DNA of 64,000 nt, taken from assembly GCA_025055675.1 (NCBI GenBank), contig JANWWT010000005.1:124001-188000 (forward strand), in the 5' to 3' direction. The position numbers and the translations under genes are program-made. The notes under the pieces were generated by a model. That model was not told the origin of the DNA. It worked only from the letters and a program-made list of their open reading frames with translations, and made no database searches. Positions 37,673-47,897 of this stretch are shown here, in pieces (the first letter of the stretch is position 1; each line of letters opens with the position of its first letter). The stretch is from Pseudanabaenaceae cyanobacterium SKYG29 (GTDB lineage: Bacteria > Cyanobacteriota > Cyanobacteriia > Pseudanabaenales > Pseudanabaenaceae).

Positions 37673-38134
37673 TTATTCGGGTAGGACTTGCAGTTTGATA
37701 GTGGCGCTAACTTCACTGTGGAGTTTGATGGTCACGTCATAGGTACCGACTGTCTTGATTTCTGGCATAGTGATTTCCCGCCGATCGACACTCTGGTTGG
37801 TGCGGGCTTGAATGAGTTCTGCCACTTCTGCGGCTGTCACGGTGCCAAAGAGGGTATTGTTCTCCCCAGCTTTTTTCTTGATGATGTAGCCCCCGATCGT
37901 GGTGATGGCATCTCTCATCCGTTCTGCGGCTTGGCGGAGTTCCAGTTGCCGTTGTCTTTCCTTTTCCTTGCGCCGTTCTACTTCTTTGATCACGCCGGGG
38001 GTAGCCAGAATAGCTAAGCCTTGGGGGAGTAGATAGTTGCGGGCATAACCGGGGGCGACTCTAACTAGGTCACCGACTTTGCCGACCTTGCTCACATCTT
38101 TGGTCAGCATGACTTGCACATCGCGTTTAGACAT
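37673..38134 (-). CDS. rplI: Ribosomal protein bL9
   Basis: bL9 binds 23S rRNA near the L1 stalk and limits frameshifting. The 153-residue product shows VQVMLTKDVSKVGKVGDLVRVAPGYARNYLLPQGLA, the N-terminal rRNA-binding signature, then the long connecting helix (EVERRKEKERQRQLELRQ), then the C-terminal domain. Length is normal. Confidence 0.96.
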   Translation of the reverse strand: MSKRDVQVMLTKDVSKVGKVGDLVRVAPGYARNYLLPQGLAILATPGVIKEVERRKEKERQRQLELRQAAERMRDAITTIGGYIIKKKAGENNTLFGTVTAAEVAELIQARTNQSVDRREITMPEIKTVGTYDVTIKLHSEVSATIKLQVLPE

Positions 38135-38182
38135 AGAGGTATGAGTATCTGCAGATTTTTAATTATAGGCAGTTCTTAGGAT

Positions 38183-38563
38183 TTAGGCGAGGCGAAAATG
38201 TTGTCGAATTACATCCCATTTGCTGCAGTGCCAGTAGTCGTAGTGGGCGCAGATTTTTTCTTCGCCATTGAGTTTTAGTTCTGTCCAGCCGGAAACACTT
38301 ATGGGAGGTCGCCAGGGCAAGGGAGCACGCCAACTCATAGTCCAGGTAGTTTTGATCGTGTCCCCTACCCGATCGATGCTATGCAATTCCAACTTTAGGT
38401 CCCGAAACCAGGTGGTGATGAATTTAATCATGTCCTGGTAACGATCGATGCCGTGGAAGTCGTAAACGGGGTCACGGAAATGGACATCTTCGGCATAGAT
38501 GCTGTAGGTTTGTGCCTGGGGAAACCGAGCATAGTCCTGTCTGATGATTTCTAGCAAATCCAT
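38183..38563 (-). CDS. DUF2358 (NTF2-like) protein
   Basis: The 126-residue protein matches DUF2358, a cyanobacterial/plastid SnoaL-like fold family: EIIRQDYARFPQAQTYSIYAEDVHFRDPVYDFHGIDRYQDMI, then SWRAPLPWRPPISVSGWTEL. It is 48 bp upstream of rplI on the same strand and divergent from the iron permease. Biochemical role is unknown. Confidence 0.8.
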   Translation of the reverse strand: MDLLEIIRQDYARFPQAQTYSIYAEDVHFRDPVYDFHGIDRYQDMIKFITTWFRDLKLELHSIDRVGDTIKTTWTMSWRAPLPWRPPISVSGWTELKLNGEEKICAHYDYWHCSKWDVIRQHFRLA

Positions 38564-38619
38564 GGGTGTTGTCGGGAATTTTTCCTATAATTGTATGTGC
38601 TCCAGTACTACTCCCAGGT

Positions 38620-39498
38620 ATGGATTTTGCGCCTGCACTACCTGTTTTCCTCATCACCCTCAGGGAAGGTTTAGAAGCTACTTTGGTGATTGGTATTGTC
38701 CTGGCTTATTTGGCAAAATTGGGGGCAAAACGGCTCTTCCCATCGGTCTATTTTGGCATCGGTACTGGCATTGCTGTCAGCATTTTCCTGGGATTTTTAA
38801 TTACCTATAGCCTCGATCGGGTCGGTCTTTCCCGGTGGGAATATGGGGTGGTAGCCAAATATTTTTTAGAAGCGGGGGTGGCAGTGATAGCGATCGGTTT
38901 GTTGACCTGGATGTTGTTGTGGATGACACAAACTGCCAAGGGTCTGAAAACAGAAATTGAAACATCAGTAGGGGTAGCAGTGGCAACAGGGACAGGTATT
39001 TTTAGCCTGGTTTTTGTTGATGTCCTGCGAGAGGGGGTGGAAACAGCTCTGTTTATCGGGGCACAGGCACAGCGGGATGGGGTAACTCTAGTGGGAGCAA
39101 TAGCCGGGGTGGTGGGGGCTGGACTGCTGGGCTGGCTAATTTTCCAGGGGGGAGTCAAACTCAATCTCAAACTTTTCTTCCGGCTCATGGGTGTGGTCTT
39201 ACTCCTGATTGTCGGTGGCTTAGTCATTACTGCTTTGCGCAAGGTGGAGTTAGGAATGGAGTCTTGGAGTCAGCTTGCCCCTGCAGTACGGTCCTGGTGC
39301 GCTGGTAAATCCTCCTGTCTGTTAGGGGAGCAAGTGTGGGATCTATCTGCTATCTTGCCCGATCGGCAATTTCCCGGTCTCCTCCTCAAGACTCTCCTGG
39401 GCTATCGGGATAAACTCTACCTGGGGCAGGCGATCGGTTACCTTACCTTCCTCCTACCCGTAGGCTGGCTCTACTGGCGTAAACTAGAGGGCAAATAG
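38620..39498 (+). CDS. FTR1-family iron permease
   Basis: The 292-residue membrane protein has about seven transmembrane helices and the two REGxE iron-transport motifs of the FTR1 family: REGLEATLVIGI near 15 and REGVETALFIGA near 140. I chose ATG 38620 (MDFAPALPVFLITLREG); the frame is open to 38566 upstream but that would add a stretch overlapping the divergent DUF2358 promoter. No ferroxidase or EfeO/B genes are adjacent. Confidence 0.88.
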   Translation: MDFAPALPVFLITLREGLEATLVIGIVLAYLAKLGAKRLFPSVYFGIGTGIAVSIFLGFLITYSLDRVGLSRWEYGVVAKYFLEAGVAVIAIGLLTWMLLWMTQTAKGLKTEIETSVGVAVATGTGIFSLVFVDVLREGVETALFIGAQAQRDGVTLVGAIAGVVGAGLLGWLIFQGGVKLNLKLFFRLMGVVLLLIVGGLVITALRKVELGMESWSQLAPAVRSWCAGKSSCLLGEQVWDLSAILPDRQFPGLLLKTLLGYRDKLYLGQAIGYLTFLLPVGWLYWRKLEGK

Positions 39499-39505
39499 GG
39501 GTAAG

Positions 39506-39511
39506 TATAAT
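39506..39511 (+). promoter_or_regulatory. Possible -10 box for the MPBQ methyltransferase gene
   Basis: TATAAT lies 8 bp after the iron permease stop and 29 bp before the ATG at 39540. No clear -35 box is present. Confidence 0.35.
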
Positions 39512-39539
39512 AGACAACAATGTAACATTATGTAAAGTT

Positions 39540-40463
39540 ATGGATTGGACAGTAGGTACGTTAGGTTTGGGTTTGGGAGCCATTGGGGTTTATTTGGCGT
39601 CGGCGCGCCCCTACAAATCCAAGGAATCGGTGGCAAACTCCTACGACGAATGGACAGAGGACGGGATATTAGAGTTTTACTGGGGTGAGCACATTCATTT
39701 GGGGCACTATGGCGATCCCCCTGTTGCCAAGGATTTCATCCAAGCCAAGGTAGACTTTGTCCACGAGATGGTCAAATGGGGAAATTTGCCTAGGGGGGGT
39801 AAGCTCCTAGATGTGGGTTGTGGTATTGGGGGCAGTAGTCGCATTCTGGCACGGGATTACGGCTATGAGGTAACGGGCATTAGTATCAGTCCCAAGCAGA
39901 TTGCGCGGGCCAAGGAACTGACTCCCCCTGACTTATCTGTGCAATTTGTGGTGGATGATGCCATGGCTATGTCTTTTCCTGATAACACCTTTGATGTGGT
40001 GTGGTGTATTGAAGCGGGCCCCCACATGCCAGACAAACAACAATTTGCACGGGAATTGATGCGGGTGTTAAAACCAGGGGGGGTACTGGTAGTAGCGGAC
40101 TGGAATCAAAGGGACGACCGGCAAGTTCCCCTGCACTGGTGGGAGCAAGTGGTCATGCGTCAACTACTAGATCAGTGGTCGCACCCAGCTTTTGCTAGTA
40201 TTGAAGGATTCGCAGAAGCATTGCAAGCAACAGGGATGGTCGCAGGGGAAGTAATTACCGCGGACTGGACGGCGGCAACCCTACCCTCTTGGTGGGAATC
40301 CGTGTGGCAGGGGGTAGCGCGTCCGGAGGGGCTGCTCAAGTTTGGCGTACCTGGGTTCATCAAGGCAATGCGGGAAGTGCCCACAATGCTGTTGATGTGG
40401 TTGGGCTTTGGCTCTGGTCTCTGTCGCTTCGGCATGTTTCGTGCCCAAAAGAAGTTGAACTAG
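39540..40463 (+). CDS. 2-methyl-6-phytyl-1,4-hydroquinone methyltransferase
   Basis: This enzyme methylates the tocopherol/plastoquinone precursor MPBQ. The 307-residue product closely resembles what I remember of Synechocystis Sll0418: an N-terminal membrane helix (about 4-22), VANSYDEWTEDGILEFYWGE, HLGHYGDPPVAKDFIQ, the SAM loop LLDVGCGIGGSSRILA and VVADWNQRDDRQVPL. These separate it from gamma-tocopherol methyltransferase, though the two are related. MTHFR follows on the same strand. Confidence 0.9.
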   Translation: MDWTVGTLGLGLGAIGVYLASARPYKSKESVANSYDEWTEDGILEFYWGEHIHLGHYGDPPVAKDFIQAKVDFVHEMVKWGNLPRGGKLLDVGCGIGGSSRILARDYGYEVTGISISPKQIARAKELTPPDLSVQFVVDDAMAMSFPDNTFDVVWCIEAGPHMPDKQQFARELMRVLKPGGVLVVADWNQRDDRQVPLHWWEQVVMRQLLDQWSHPAFASIEGFAEALQATGMVAGEVITADWTAATLPSWWESVWQGVARPEGLLKFGVPGFIKAMREVPTMLLMWLGFGSGLCRFGMFRAQKKLN

Positions 40464-40483
40464 CCTAAGGAGTGCAGGATAGG

Positions 40484-41449
40484 ATGGGGGTACTAGCCGA
40501 TGCCATTCAGCGGGGGGAGTTTCTGGTCACAGCGGAGATTTCCCCCCCCAAGGGTACAGATGTGTCGGCGATGCTGTCCCATGCAAAGGCGCTCCAAGGT
40601 TTAGTGCACGCAGTCAATGTCACAGATGGCAGTCGGGCAGTGATGGCGATGAGTCCTCTGGCAGCAGCAGTCCTGATCCAGCAACAGACGGGCTTGGAAG
40701 TGATTTGTCAAATGGCTTGTCGCGATCGCAATCGCCTTGCTCTCCAGGGAGATTTGCTGGGAGCCAGTGCCCTCGGCATCCGCAATATTCTGGCTCTAAC
40801 AGGCGATCCCGTCACAGCAGGCGACCAGCCTGAGGCTAAACCTGTGTTTGATTACGAATCTGTGCGCCTCCTCCGCTTAATTGCTAAGTTGAATGGGGGC
40901 AAGGATGCTAACGATCGGGACTTACCCCAAGGGGGGACGAATTTCCTAGCGGGAGCAGCTGTTGACCCCCAATCCCCTAGTTGGTCGGGACTAAAAACTA
41001 GATTTTGTCGCAAGTTAGAGGCGGGAGCGCAATTCTTCCAGAGCCAGTTGGTTACGGACTTCGATCGTTTAGCTAAATTCATGGCGGAAATTGCTTCCCT
41101 GGGGGATAAACCTGTCCTAGCGGGTATTTTTCTCCTTAAATCTGCCAAAAACGCCCAGTTTATCAACAAATATGTTCCAGGTGTGCACATACCAGACCAC
41201 ATTATTAAGCGCTTAGCCCAAGCTGCCGACCCCCTGGATATGGGCATAACGATCGCGGCGGAACAGATTCAACAAGCCCGTACCCTCTGTCAGGGAGTCC
41301 ACGTCATGGCGGTCAAGGCGGAACACCTAATTCCGGAAATCCTCCGTCGTGCTGGTGTAGGTGCCCATCAAATACAGGACTGCCATACGCACTGCTACCC
41401 CGTTAGTCACCTGGTGGCTAATCAAACTGAGGCGGGGGTCGTCCATTAA
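40484..41449 (+). CDS. Methylenetetrahydrofolate reductase
   Basis: MTHFR makes 5-methyl-THF for methionine synthesis. The 321-residue product has [15 protein letters not shown] at the start, [20 protein letters not shown] and ILALTGDPV, typical of the family, and [21 protein letters not shown] near the usual end. I chose ATG 40484; GTG 40472 is too close to the AAGGAG site. About 30 residues after that final block are encoded antisense to pyrB and look like a read-through extension. Confidence 0.9.
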   Translation: MGVLADAIQRGEFLVTAEISPPKGTDVSAMLSHAKALQGLVHAVNVTDGSRAVMAMSPLAAAVLIQQQTGLEVICQMACRDRNRLALQGDLLGASALGIRNILALTGDPVTAGDQPEAKPVFDYESVRLLRLIAKLNGGKDANDRDLPQGGTNFLAGAAVDPQSPSWSGLKTRFCRKLEAGAQFFQSQLVTDFDRLAKFMAEIASLGDKPVLAGIFLLKSAKNAQFINKYVPGVHIPDHIIKRLAQAADPLDMGITIAAEQIQQARTLCQGVHVMAVKAEHLIPEILRRAGVGAHQIQDCHTHCYPVSHLVANQTEAGVVH

Positions 41450-42328
41450 ATCGGAACTGATTTCTACACCACGATTGACAGGACCAGGGTGTAATACCCG
41501 TACCTGGGGACTACAAATTGCTAGCCTCTCCCTGGTGATACCGAATTGCTGGTGGTATTCCCGCAGACTGGGCAGTAAATTTTGTGCCATTCTCTCTGTT
41601 TGCAGTCGCAGGGTAATCACAAAGTCCGCTCCCTCTAAGGCTTTGTCTAGGGTATAGTTCACAGTCACACCCAACTCCTGGAATTGCCAAGGCAGTAGGG
41701 TTGCAGGTCCGCCTAGGTGTACTTCTGCTCCGTTAGTCAACAAACTACAGATATTCGATCGGGCAACGCGGGAATGCAAAATATCCCCCACGATAGCGAC
41801 TTTTTTCCCTGCCAGAGCTTTAGCCTGGGGCATATCAGGTTGCAGGTAGGCACACATAGTAAAGAGGTCGAGGAGAGCCTGGGTGGGGTGTTGGTGCTTA
41901 CCGTCCCCTGCGTTGAGGATGTGGACATTGCCACTGAGGTAATCCATGTCCCTGGCAATTAGGTCAGGTACCCCGGCGTGTTGATGGCGGATGACCATGA
42001 TGTCTGTTCCCATAGCCAAAAACGTGCGGGCAGTGTCCAGGATTGTCTCCCCTTTTACCAGAGCCGAGGTGCTAGGGCTAAAGTTGAGGGTATCAGCGGA
42101 CAGGCGTTTGGCTGCTAATTCAAAGCTGTTGCGGGTGCGGGTAGATGGTTCAAAGAACAGGTGAGCAACCACTTTCCCCTGCAGGGTGGGTACCTTCTTA
42201 GTGCGGCGGGACAGCACTTCGCGGAAGGAATTAGCTGTTTGTAGAATTAATTCGTACTCCTCCTGGCGAAAGTCCGCCAGGGAAATTAAGTGCTTACGCT
42301 GCCAACTATAGGCTGTAGACTCTGCCAT
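41327..42328 (-). CDS. pyrB: Aspartate carbamoyltransferase catalytic subunit
   Basis: PyrB forms carbamoyl-aspartate in pyrimidine synthesis. The 333-residue product contains [13 protein letters not shown] (carbamoyl-phosphate site), [23 protein letters not shown] and [13 protein letters not shown]. The C-terminal [17 protein letters not shown] is conserved and lies inside the overlap with MTHFR, so pyrB is the constrained strand there. Its start lies 23 bp inside the preceding HTH gene. Confidence 0.96.
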   Translation of the reverse strand: MAESTAYSWQRKHLISLADFRQEEYELILQTANSFREVLSRRTKKVPTLQGKVVAHLFFEPSTRTRNSFELAAKRLSADTLNFSPSTSALVKGETILDTARTFLAMGTDIMVIRHQHAGVPDLIARDMDYLSGNVHILNAGDGKHQHPTQALLDLFTMCAYLQPDMPQAKALAGKKVAIVGDILHSRVARSNICSLLTNGAEVHLGGPATLLPWQFQELGVTVNYTLDKALEGADFVITLRLQTERMAQNLLPSLREYHQQFGITRERLAICSPQVRVLHPGPVNRGVEISSDLMDDPRLSLISHQVTNGVAVRMAVLYLMGTYTSTTEDFRN

Positions 42329-42995
42329 TGAGCAGAATGTAAGTGATCCCCTTCTGCCTTAGTTTATCCTGGGCTGCCCGTAGCAGGTGACCTGGCATTT
42401 TAATAATTCGTTGCTGAGGCGTGGAAAACCGCCGCGCTAGGCGATGGTTGCGGAAGATAGGTAAAGTGGGGCGCTGTTCCTGCCCTGGGGGTAACTGCCC
42501 TAACTCGCGGAAGTCCTTGAGGGGACGGGTGACAATCTCTGCCGACCGATCGACCACCAAGTAACAGACTTCTGGCGCTCCTAGTTCCGACAGGGGCAGT
42601 ATAGTCAAAGTGGTGGGGAGGAAAATATCATCGATCGGTTCCTCTTCCTCCAACTCCTCCTCTTCTTCTAGGTCACTATCATCTTCAAAGTCATCCCCCA
42701 CCAACTCCTCCGTCAGCTCGATCGGGGCAATATCTTCCACCTGGTCAGGGGCTATTATTTCTTCAACAATTGTTGTGGTTGCCTTTTCCTCCACTGGCGG
42801 CATGATAGATAACTGTTTTGCCTGTCGCCCTGCCCGTTTACTTTGAATTAGGTCTGCCTCCTTGCCCTCCTTGATCACCCGCGCGATCGTGCTAATACTC
42901 ACGCCAAACCGTTCTGCCAAGTCCGCGTTGGACATCTGGCTATACAAGCGCAAAATCTCCTGTTTCTGAGCGGGGGTCAACTTGGTCGGAGCCAT
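42306..42995 (-). CDS. HTH-domain protein of unknown function
   Basis: The 229-residue product starts with a resolvase/transposase-like helix-turn-helix (about 5-45: [34 protein letters not shown]). A long acidic linker follows, with about 15 Glu/Asp in a row near 100-120. The compact C-terminal domain (about 125-229) ends [19 protein letters not shown]. It is probably a DNA-binding protein conserved with pyrB and the M48 protease. I do not know its targets. It shares one base with the M48 stop. Confidence 0.65.
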   Translation of the reverse strand: MAPTKLTPAQKQEILRLYSQMSNADLAERFGVSISTIARVIKEGKEADLIQSKRAGRQAKQLSIMPPVEEKATTTIVEEIIAPDQVEDIAPIELTEELVGDDFEDDSDLEEEEELEEEEPIDDIFLPTTLTILPLSELGAPEVCYLVVDRSAEIVTRPLKDFRELGQLPPGQEQRPTLPIFRNHRLARRFSTPQQRIIKMPGHLLRAAQDKLRQKGITYILLNGRVYSL

Positions 42996-43966
42996 TACTG
43001 CAGTCCCTTGATCCGATCGATTTCTGCTTGCAGTTCCTCAATTTGTTTGCGCAATTGGGCTGCCGTCTCCTTGCTAGCTTCATCAGTAGCTGCCCCATTG
43101 GACACATCCACCGCTCCCGCCGCCGTAGTCTTATAGTCACCCCGCAGAATTTGGGCATATTCTACCGACCGCGACCACTCTGCCAGATAACTGAGACGCT
43201 CCACAGGGAAGGGATGACTCGACATAGACAGTAGTCCATTATAGAACAGCAACTTGTAGACTTGGTTTAACCCATCCGTATCTAAGCCCTGGTACTGTTC
43301 CGCCTGGCGCTTAAATTCAATCAAGCTAAGTTCATGGGCAAACCTCTGGCTACCACCCGCCACCTTCATCATCGTCCGCTGCACCGTCTCCAGCTCATCC
43401 ATCACTAGCAGAGCTGCCCGATCGGCAGATAGCTCCGCTTTGCGCCGCCACTCATAAAATGCCAACAACAGTCCCAAGCTCACCACCTGCCCTAAACCAA
43501 GGGTTGCCTGGGAGATAGTGGAGATAATCTGCATTGCCCAGCTGCCCATGAGGATCAGCGTAGTGTGTTCACACTTGATATGCCCCAGCTCGTGGGCGAG
43601 GACTGTTTTAATCTCCTCCTCCGTCAAGACATCCAGCAGTGCGGAGTTAACCACAATGTAGGGTTTCTCCTTGCCGAGGGAATAGCTATTGACGACAGGG
43701 CTTTGGGCAACAAACAGGTCCGGCTCAGGACTGACATCTAAACTGGCAACACAATCGCGAAACATTTGGTAAAGAGTGGCATACTGCCTTGGTCCCACCT
43801 GCACATAATTACCCAGGTTGAAAATAAACTGCGGGCGTTCGGAAAAATACTCAATGAACTTCCTAGCTAATAGGTCAAAGCCAGGGACACTGCGCAATGC
43901 CTGCTCTGCCTGCCGATCGAGGGGGTGGCGAAACGCCTCACTGGAAATACCTGGATAACGTGCCAT
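42995..43966 (-). CDS. M48 family metalloprotease
   Basis: The 323-residue product is an Ste24/HtpX-like zinc protease. TVLAHELGHIKCEHTT holds the HExxH zinc site, and ELSADRAALLVMDE supplies the third ligand Glu and the typical SADRAAL block. A hydrophobic region after HELGH (about 150-180) may insert in the membrane; the N-terminal helices of HtpX are missing. A C-terminal coiled coil (295-323) is unusual for HtpX. Confidence 0.88.
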   Translation of the reverse strand: MARYPGISSEAFRHPLDRQAEQALRSVPGFDLLARKFIEYFSERPQFIFNLGNYVQVGPRQYATLYQMFRDCVASLDVSPEPDLFVAQSPVVNSYSLGKEKPYIVVNSALLDVLTEEEIKTVLAHELGHIKCEHTTLILMGSWAMQIISTISQATLGLGQVVSLGLLLAFYEWRRKAELSADRAALLVMDELETVQRTMMKVAGGSQRFAHELSLIEFKRQAEQYQGLDTDGLNQVYKLLFYNGLLSMSSHPFPVERLSYLAEWSRSVEYAQILRGDYKTTAAGAVDVSNGAATDEASKETAAQLRKQIEELQAEIDRIKGLQ

Positions 43967-43983
43967 GAATTACCTCCACCTCA

Positions 43984-44056
43984 TACCCCCAACGGGATTC
44001 GAACCCGTGTCGCATCCGTGAAAGGGATGTGTCCTAGGCCTCTAGACGATGGGGGC
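43984..44056 (-). tRNA. tRNA-Glu (anticodon TTC)
   Basis: A 73-nt cloverleaf on the minus strand: acceptor GCCCCCA/TGGGGGT, anticodon stem CATCC/GGATG with loop CTTTCAC (anticodon TTC), and T arm CGGG TTCGAAT CCCG. In cyanobacteria this tRNA also feeds 5-aminolevulinate and thus haem and chlorophyll synthesis. CCA is not encoded. Confidence 0.96.
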
Positions 44057-44095
44057 TTGCTGACCACGCCTATCCACGATAGCATAACTGCTTTT

Positions 44096-44112
44096 GCAAA
44101 TGCAACATTTGC
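44096..44112. repeat. Short inverted repeat between tRNA-Glu and a divergent gene
   Basis: GCAAATG (44096-44102) and CATTTGC (44106-44112) form a perfect 7-bp inverted repeat with a CAA spacer. It lies in the divergent promoter region of tRNA-Glu and the gene at 44178. It could be an operator or a weak hairpin. No partner copy was noticed in this window. Confidence 0.4.
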
Positions 44113-44177
44113 TTAAACTTTATTTCAGGGGTCAGGTTTTATCATAGTGGGTGCTCACATTCAGACTATGTAGATAG

Positions 44178-45725
<1,548 letters not shown>

Positions 45726-45746
45726 TCACTTCCTGCTCGTCGAAGG

Positions 45747-46442
45747 TTAGTCTATGATTTTAATCTTTCCCGCCTCAATTTGTTGAAAAACTCGATTGAT
45801 TTGGTAGCAGTCCCGATCGGACAAGCCGCGGTTAGTAAAGATGGTGTTAAAGATAGCTTTGCTGAGGTGCATATACCCTTTACGGCTGAGGACACCAGCA
45901 TTGACTATACGTCCTACTACTTCCTCTAAGCTCATGGTTTCCTGGGGAGCCGCAGGCGCAGTTGCTACAGGTGCAGGTTGCAGAGTAGTGGGGGGAGTTT
46001 GCAAAGTAGTAGTCTTAGGAGAAGTTTGTAGGGTAGTAGTGCTACGGGGGGCAGCTTTTTTGAGACAGCGGGCAATCGCCGCTTTCAGTAGCACAGGGTC
46101 AAAGGGCTTCGTCAGGTAATCTTCCGCTCCCAATTCCATACATCGCATCACACTCTCAATTTCCTCCAAAGCGGAGATCATAATCACGGGGATATGCTTT
46201 AGCCCCTCCTCGGACTTCATGGTTTGGAGGACTTCATAGCCGTCCATTTCAGGCATCATAATATCGAGTAAAACGAGGTCGTAGTGCTTCTGCCTGGCCA
46301 TGTCGAGGGCTTGGGCCCCATTGGCTGCCATCTCAATGCCAAATCCTTGCTGGCGTAGGCGGCGGGCGAGAGTATCCCGATTCATTTCGTTGTCATCAAC
46401 GACGAGAACAGTATAGGCGGCATTGGGGTTAGGGTTAGTCAT
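45747..46442 (-). CDS. Response regulator with small unassigned C-terminal domain
   Basis: The 231-residue product has an intact receiver (1-130: VVDDNEMNRD, acceptor Asp in LVLLDIMMPEMDG, Lys in LTKPFDP). A Thr/Pro/Gln-rich linker follows with repeated TTLQTxP units (about 135-165), then a 60-residue helical domain starting MSLEEVVGRIVNAGVLSRKG. I do not recognise that domain. It is the last of three regulator genes and overlaps the previous one by 4 bp (ATGA). Confidence 0.85.
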   Translation of the reverse strand: MTNPNPNAAYTVLVVDDNEMNRDTLARRLRQQGFGIEMAANGAQALDMARQKHYDLVLLDIMMPEMDGYEVLQTMKSEEGLKHIPVIMISALEEIESVMRCMELGAEDYLTKPFDPVLLKAAIARCLKKAAPRSTTTLQTSPKTTTLQTPPTTLQPAPVATAPAAPQETMSLEEVVGRIVNAGVLSRKGYMHLSKAIFNTIFTNRGLSDRDCYQINRVFQQIEAGKIKIID

Positions 46443-47371
46443 AGGTTGTTTCCAGGTAAGAGCTTCGCTAAGATGGAATTGCCACTTTGCTTGGCGCGGT
46501 CTAGTTCCCGATCGGCTTGTTCCAATAGCTGCCTGGGGTTGACAATCAGACCTGCCACGGTAACAATGCCCATACTAATAGTGACATAGGGAGCAAGGGG
46601 TGAACAAGGGTGTGGTAGGTGCGCCGTCATCAGTTTTTCCTGGAGAGTCTGGGCCCATGTGAGAGCTTGGGCTTGGGGTGTATTAGGCATCACTACAATA
46701 AATTCTCCCCCCCAGTCATGGAAGACTTGCCAGGGAGGTGCTACGTTTTGGCGCAGGAATTGGGCAACCTGTTGCAATAGGGACATAGCCTCGGCTTTGC
46801 CTAGTTGGTCGCGGTACTGTCCCAGATAGTCAATACTTAAGGAAGCAACGGTGATTTCTGATGAGGCGGGAAAAGCTTCCCAATAACCCCGGAGGGCACG
46901 GCGGCTAGGCAGTTGGGTGACGGGGTGAGTGAGGGCATCTTTCTCCAATTCACAGAGGTAGGCTTTTTGCCGATCGTGGAGGAATTTGCGCTCCAGACAC
47001 ACACCTACGCGGGCTTTCAAAATGAGGGGATCAAAGGGTTTCGGCAGATAATCTTCCGCTCCCAGTTCAATACAGCGCACTACACTGTCCGTCTCTTCCA
47101 CCGCTGAAATCATAATCACAGGAATCGATCGGTACTTTTCCTGCCCCTTGAGTCTAGCTAGCACATCATAGCCACTCAGGTCGGGCATCATTACATCCAA
47201 GAGGATAAGGTCAAAGTCTTGCTCCCGTAGCAAGTCAAGGGCTTGTTGTCCCCCTTCCACGGCAGTAATTTGGCGGTACCCCTGTCGGCGGAGATGGCGT
47301 TGTAGAATCTCCCGATTCATATCGTTGTCATCAACGATCAACAGGCGGTACTGTTCAGGAGGTGGTAGCAC
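46439..47371 (-). CDS. Receiver-GGDEF response regulator with altered active site
   Basis: The 310-residue product has an intact receiver (NDMNREILQRHLRR, Asp in LILLDVMMPDLSG, KPFDP) and a GGDEF-type domain from THPVTQLPSRRALRGYW. The active-site loop reads DWGGEF, one residue shorter than G-G-D/E-E-F, so cyclase activity is doubtful and it may bind rather than make c-di-GMP. Its end overlaps the next regulator by 4 bp and its start lies 17 bp inside the upstream one. Confidence 0.88.
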   Translation of the reverse strand: MLPPPEQYRLLIVDDNDMNREILQRHLRRQGYRQITAVEGGQQALDLLREQDFDLILLDVMMPDLSGYDVLARLKGQEKYRSIPVIMISAVEETDSVVRCIELGAEDYLPKPFDPLILKARVGVCLERKFLHDRQKAYLCELEKDALTHPVTQLPSRRALRGYWEAFPASSEITVASLSIDYLGQYRDQLGKAEAMSLLQQVAQFLRQNVAPPWQVFHDWGGEFIVVMPNTPQAQALTWAQTLQEKLMTAHLPHPCSPLAPYVTISMGIVTVAGLIVNPRQLLEQADRELDRAKQSGNSILAKLLPGNNL

Positions 47372-47732
47372 GGCTTAACAGAGCCTCAATTTTCCCCAGG
47401 AGACGATTAAATTCTACTGGCTTAGTGTCATAGTCGTCACAGCCTGCCTTTATACCCCGTTCTCTGTCCCCCACCATTGCATGGGCAGAAAAGCCAATAA
47501 TGGGGATATTGCGCGTGCCAGGGTCCTGTTTGAGGATACTGGTAGCCGTCCAGCCATCCATCACAGGTAGGCTCATGTCCATGATAATCAAGTCTGGTTG
47601 CACTTGGCGAGCTATTGTCACCCCCTCCTGCCCATCTCCCGCAATCACTACCTCGTAGCCTTTCCTTTGTAGCCGGCGGGAAAGCATGTCTCGATTCATC
47701 TCGTTGTCTTCCACCAGAAGGATTTTTGCCAT
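47355..47732 (-). CDS. Single-domain response regulator
   Basis: The 125-residue product is a receiver with LLVEDNEMNRDMLSRRLQRKGY, acceptor Asp in LIIMDMSLPVMDGW, FSAHAM and TKPVEF. I chose ATG 47732 (MAKILLVEDN); the frame is open up to 47852 but runs into tRNA-Pro. The N-terminal ED/DNxMNRD pattern is shared with the two following regulators, so the three arose by duplication or belong to one pathway. Confidence 0.9.
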   Translation of the reverse strand: MAKILLVEDNEMNRDMLSRRLQRKGYEVVIAGDGQEGVTIARQVQPDLIIMDMSLPVMDGWTATSILKQDPGTRNIPIIGFSAHAMVGDRERGIKAGCDDYDTKPVEFNRLLGKIEALLSRATTS

Positions 47733-47793
47733 AGGACAGCGGGGAGTAATATCTTTGCCATTGTAGCGTGAGTGTGCTAAAACTAGACTAGCC

Positions 47794-47867
47794 CGGGATG
47801 TAGCGCAGCTTGGTAGCGCATCTGCTTTGGGAGCAGAGGGTCGCAGGTTCAAATCCTGTCATCCCGA
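47794..47867 (+). tRNA. tRNA-Pro (anticodon TGG)
   Basis: A 74-nt cloverleaf: acceptor CGGGATG/CATCCCG with discriminator A, D arm GCGC...GCGC, anticodon stem TCTGC/GCAGA with loop TTTGGGA (anticodon TGG), and T arm GCAGG TTCAAAT CCTGT. It diverges from the regulator cluster. CCA is not encoded. Confidence 0.96.
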
Positions 47868-47874
47868 TCGGGGT

Positions 47875-47890
47875 TGGGGGAGTTCCCCCA
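47875..47890. terminator. Weak hairpin between tRNA-Pro and the DUF4079 gene
   Basis: TGGGGGA pairs with TCCCCCA around GT. It lies 7 bp after tRNA-Pro and faces the DUF4079 stop on the other strand, so it could stop both. Neither side has a T tract, which lowers confidence. Confidence 0.35.
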
Positions 47891-47897
47891 GGGGCAG

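Noticed and set aside
42639-42700. Low-complexity run near 42.65 kb as a DNA repeat
   Set aside because: It encodes the acidic linker of the HTH protein; the repetition follows from Glu/Asp codons.
45950-46040. Short repeats near 46 kb as a possible repeat array
   Set aside because: They encode the TTLQTxP linker of a response regulator and are not flanked by spacers of regular length.
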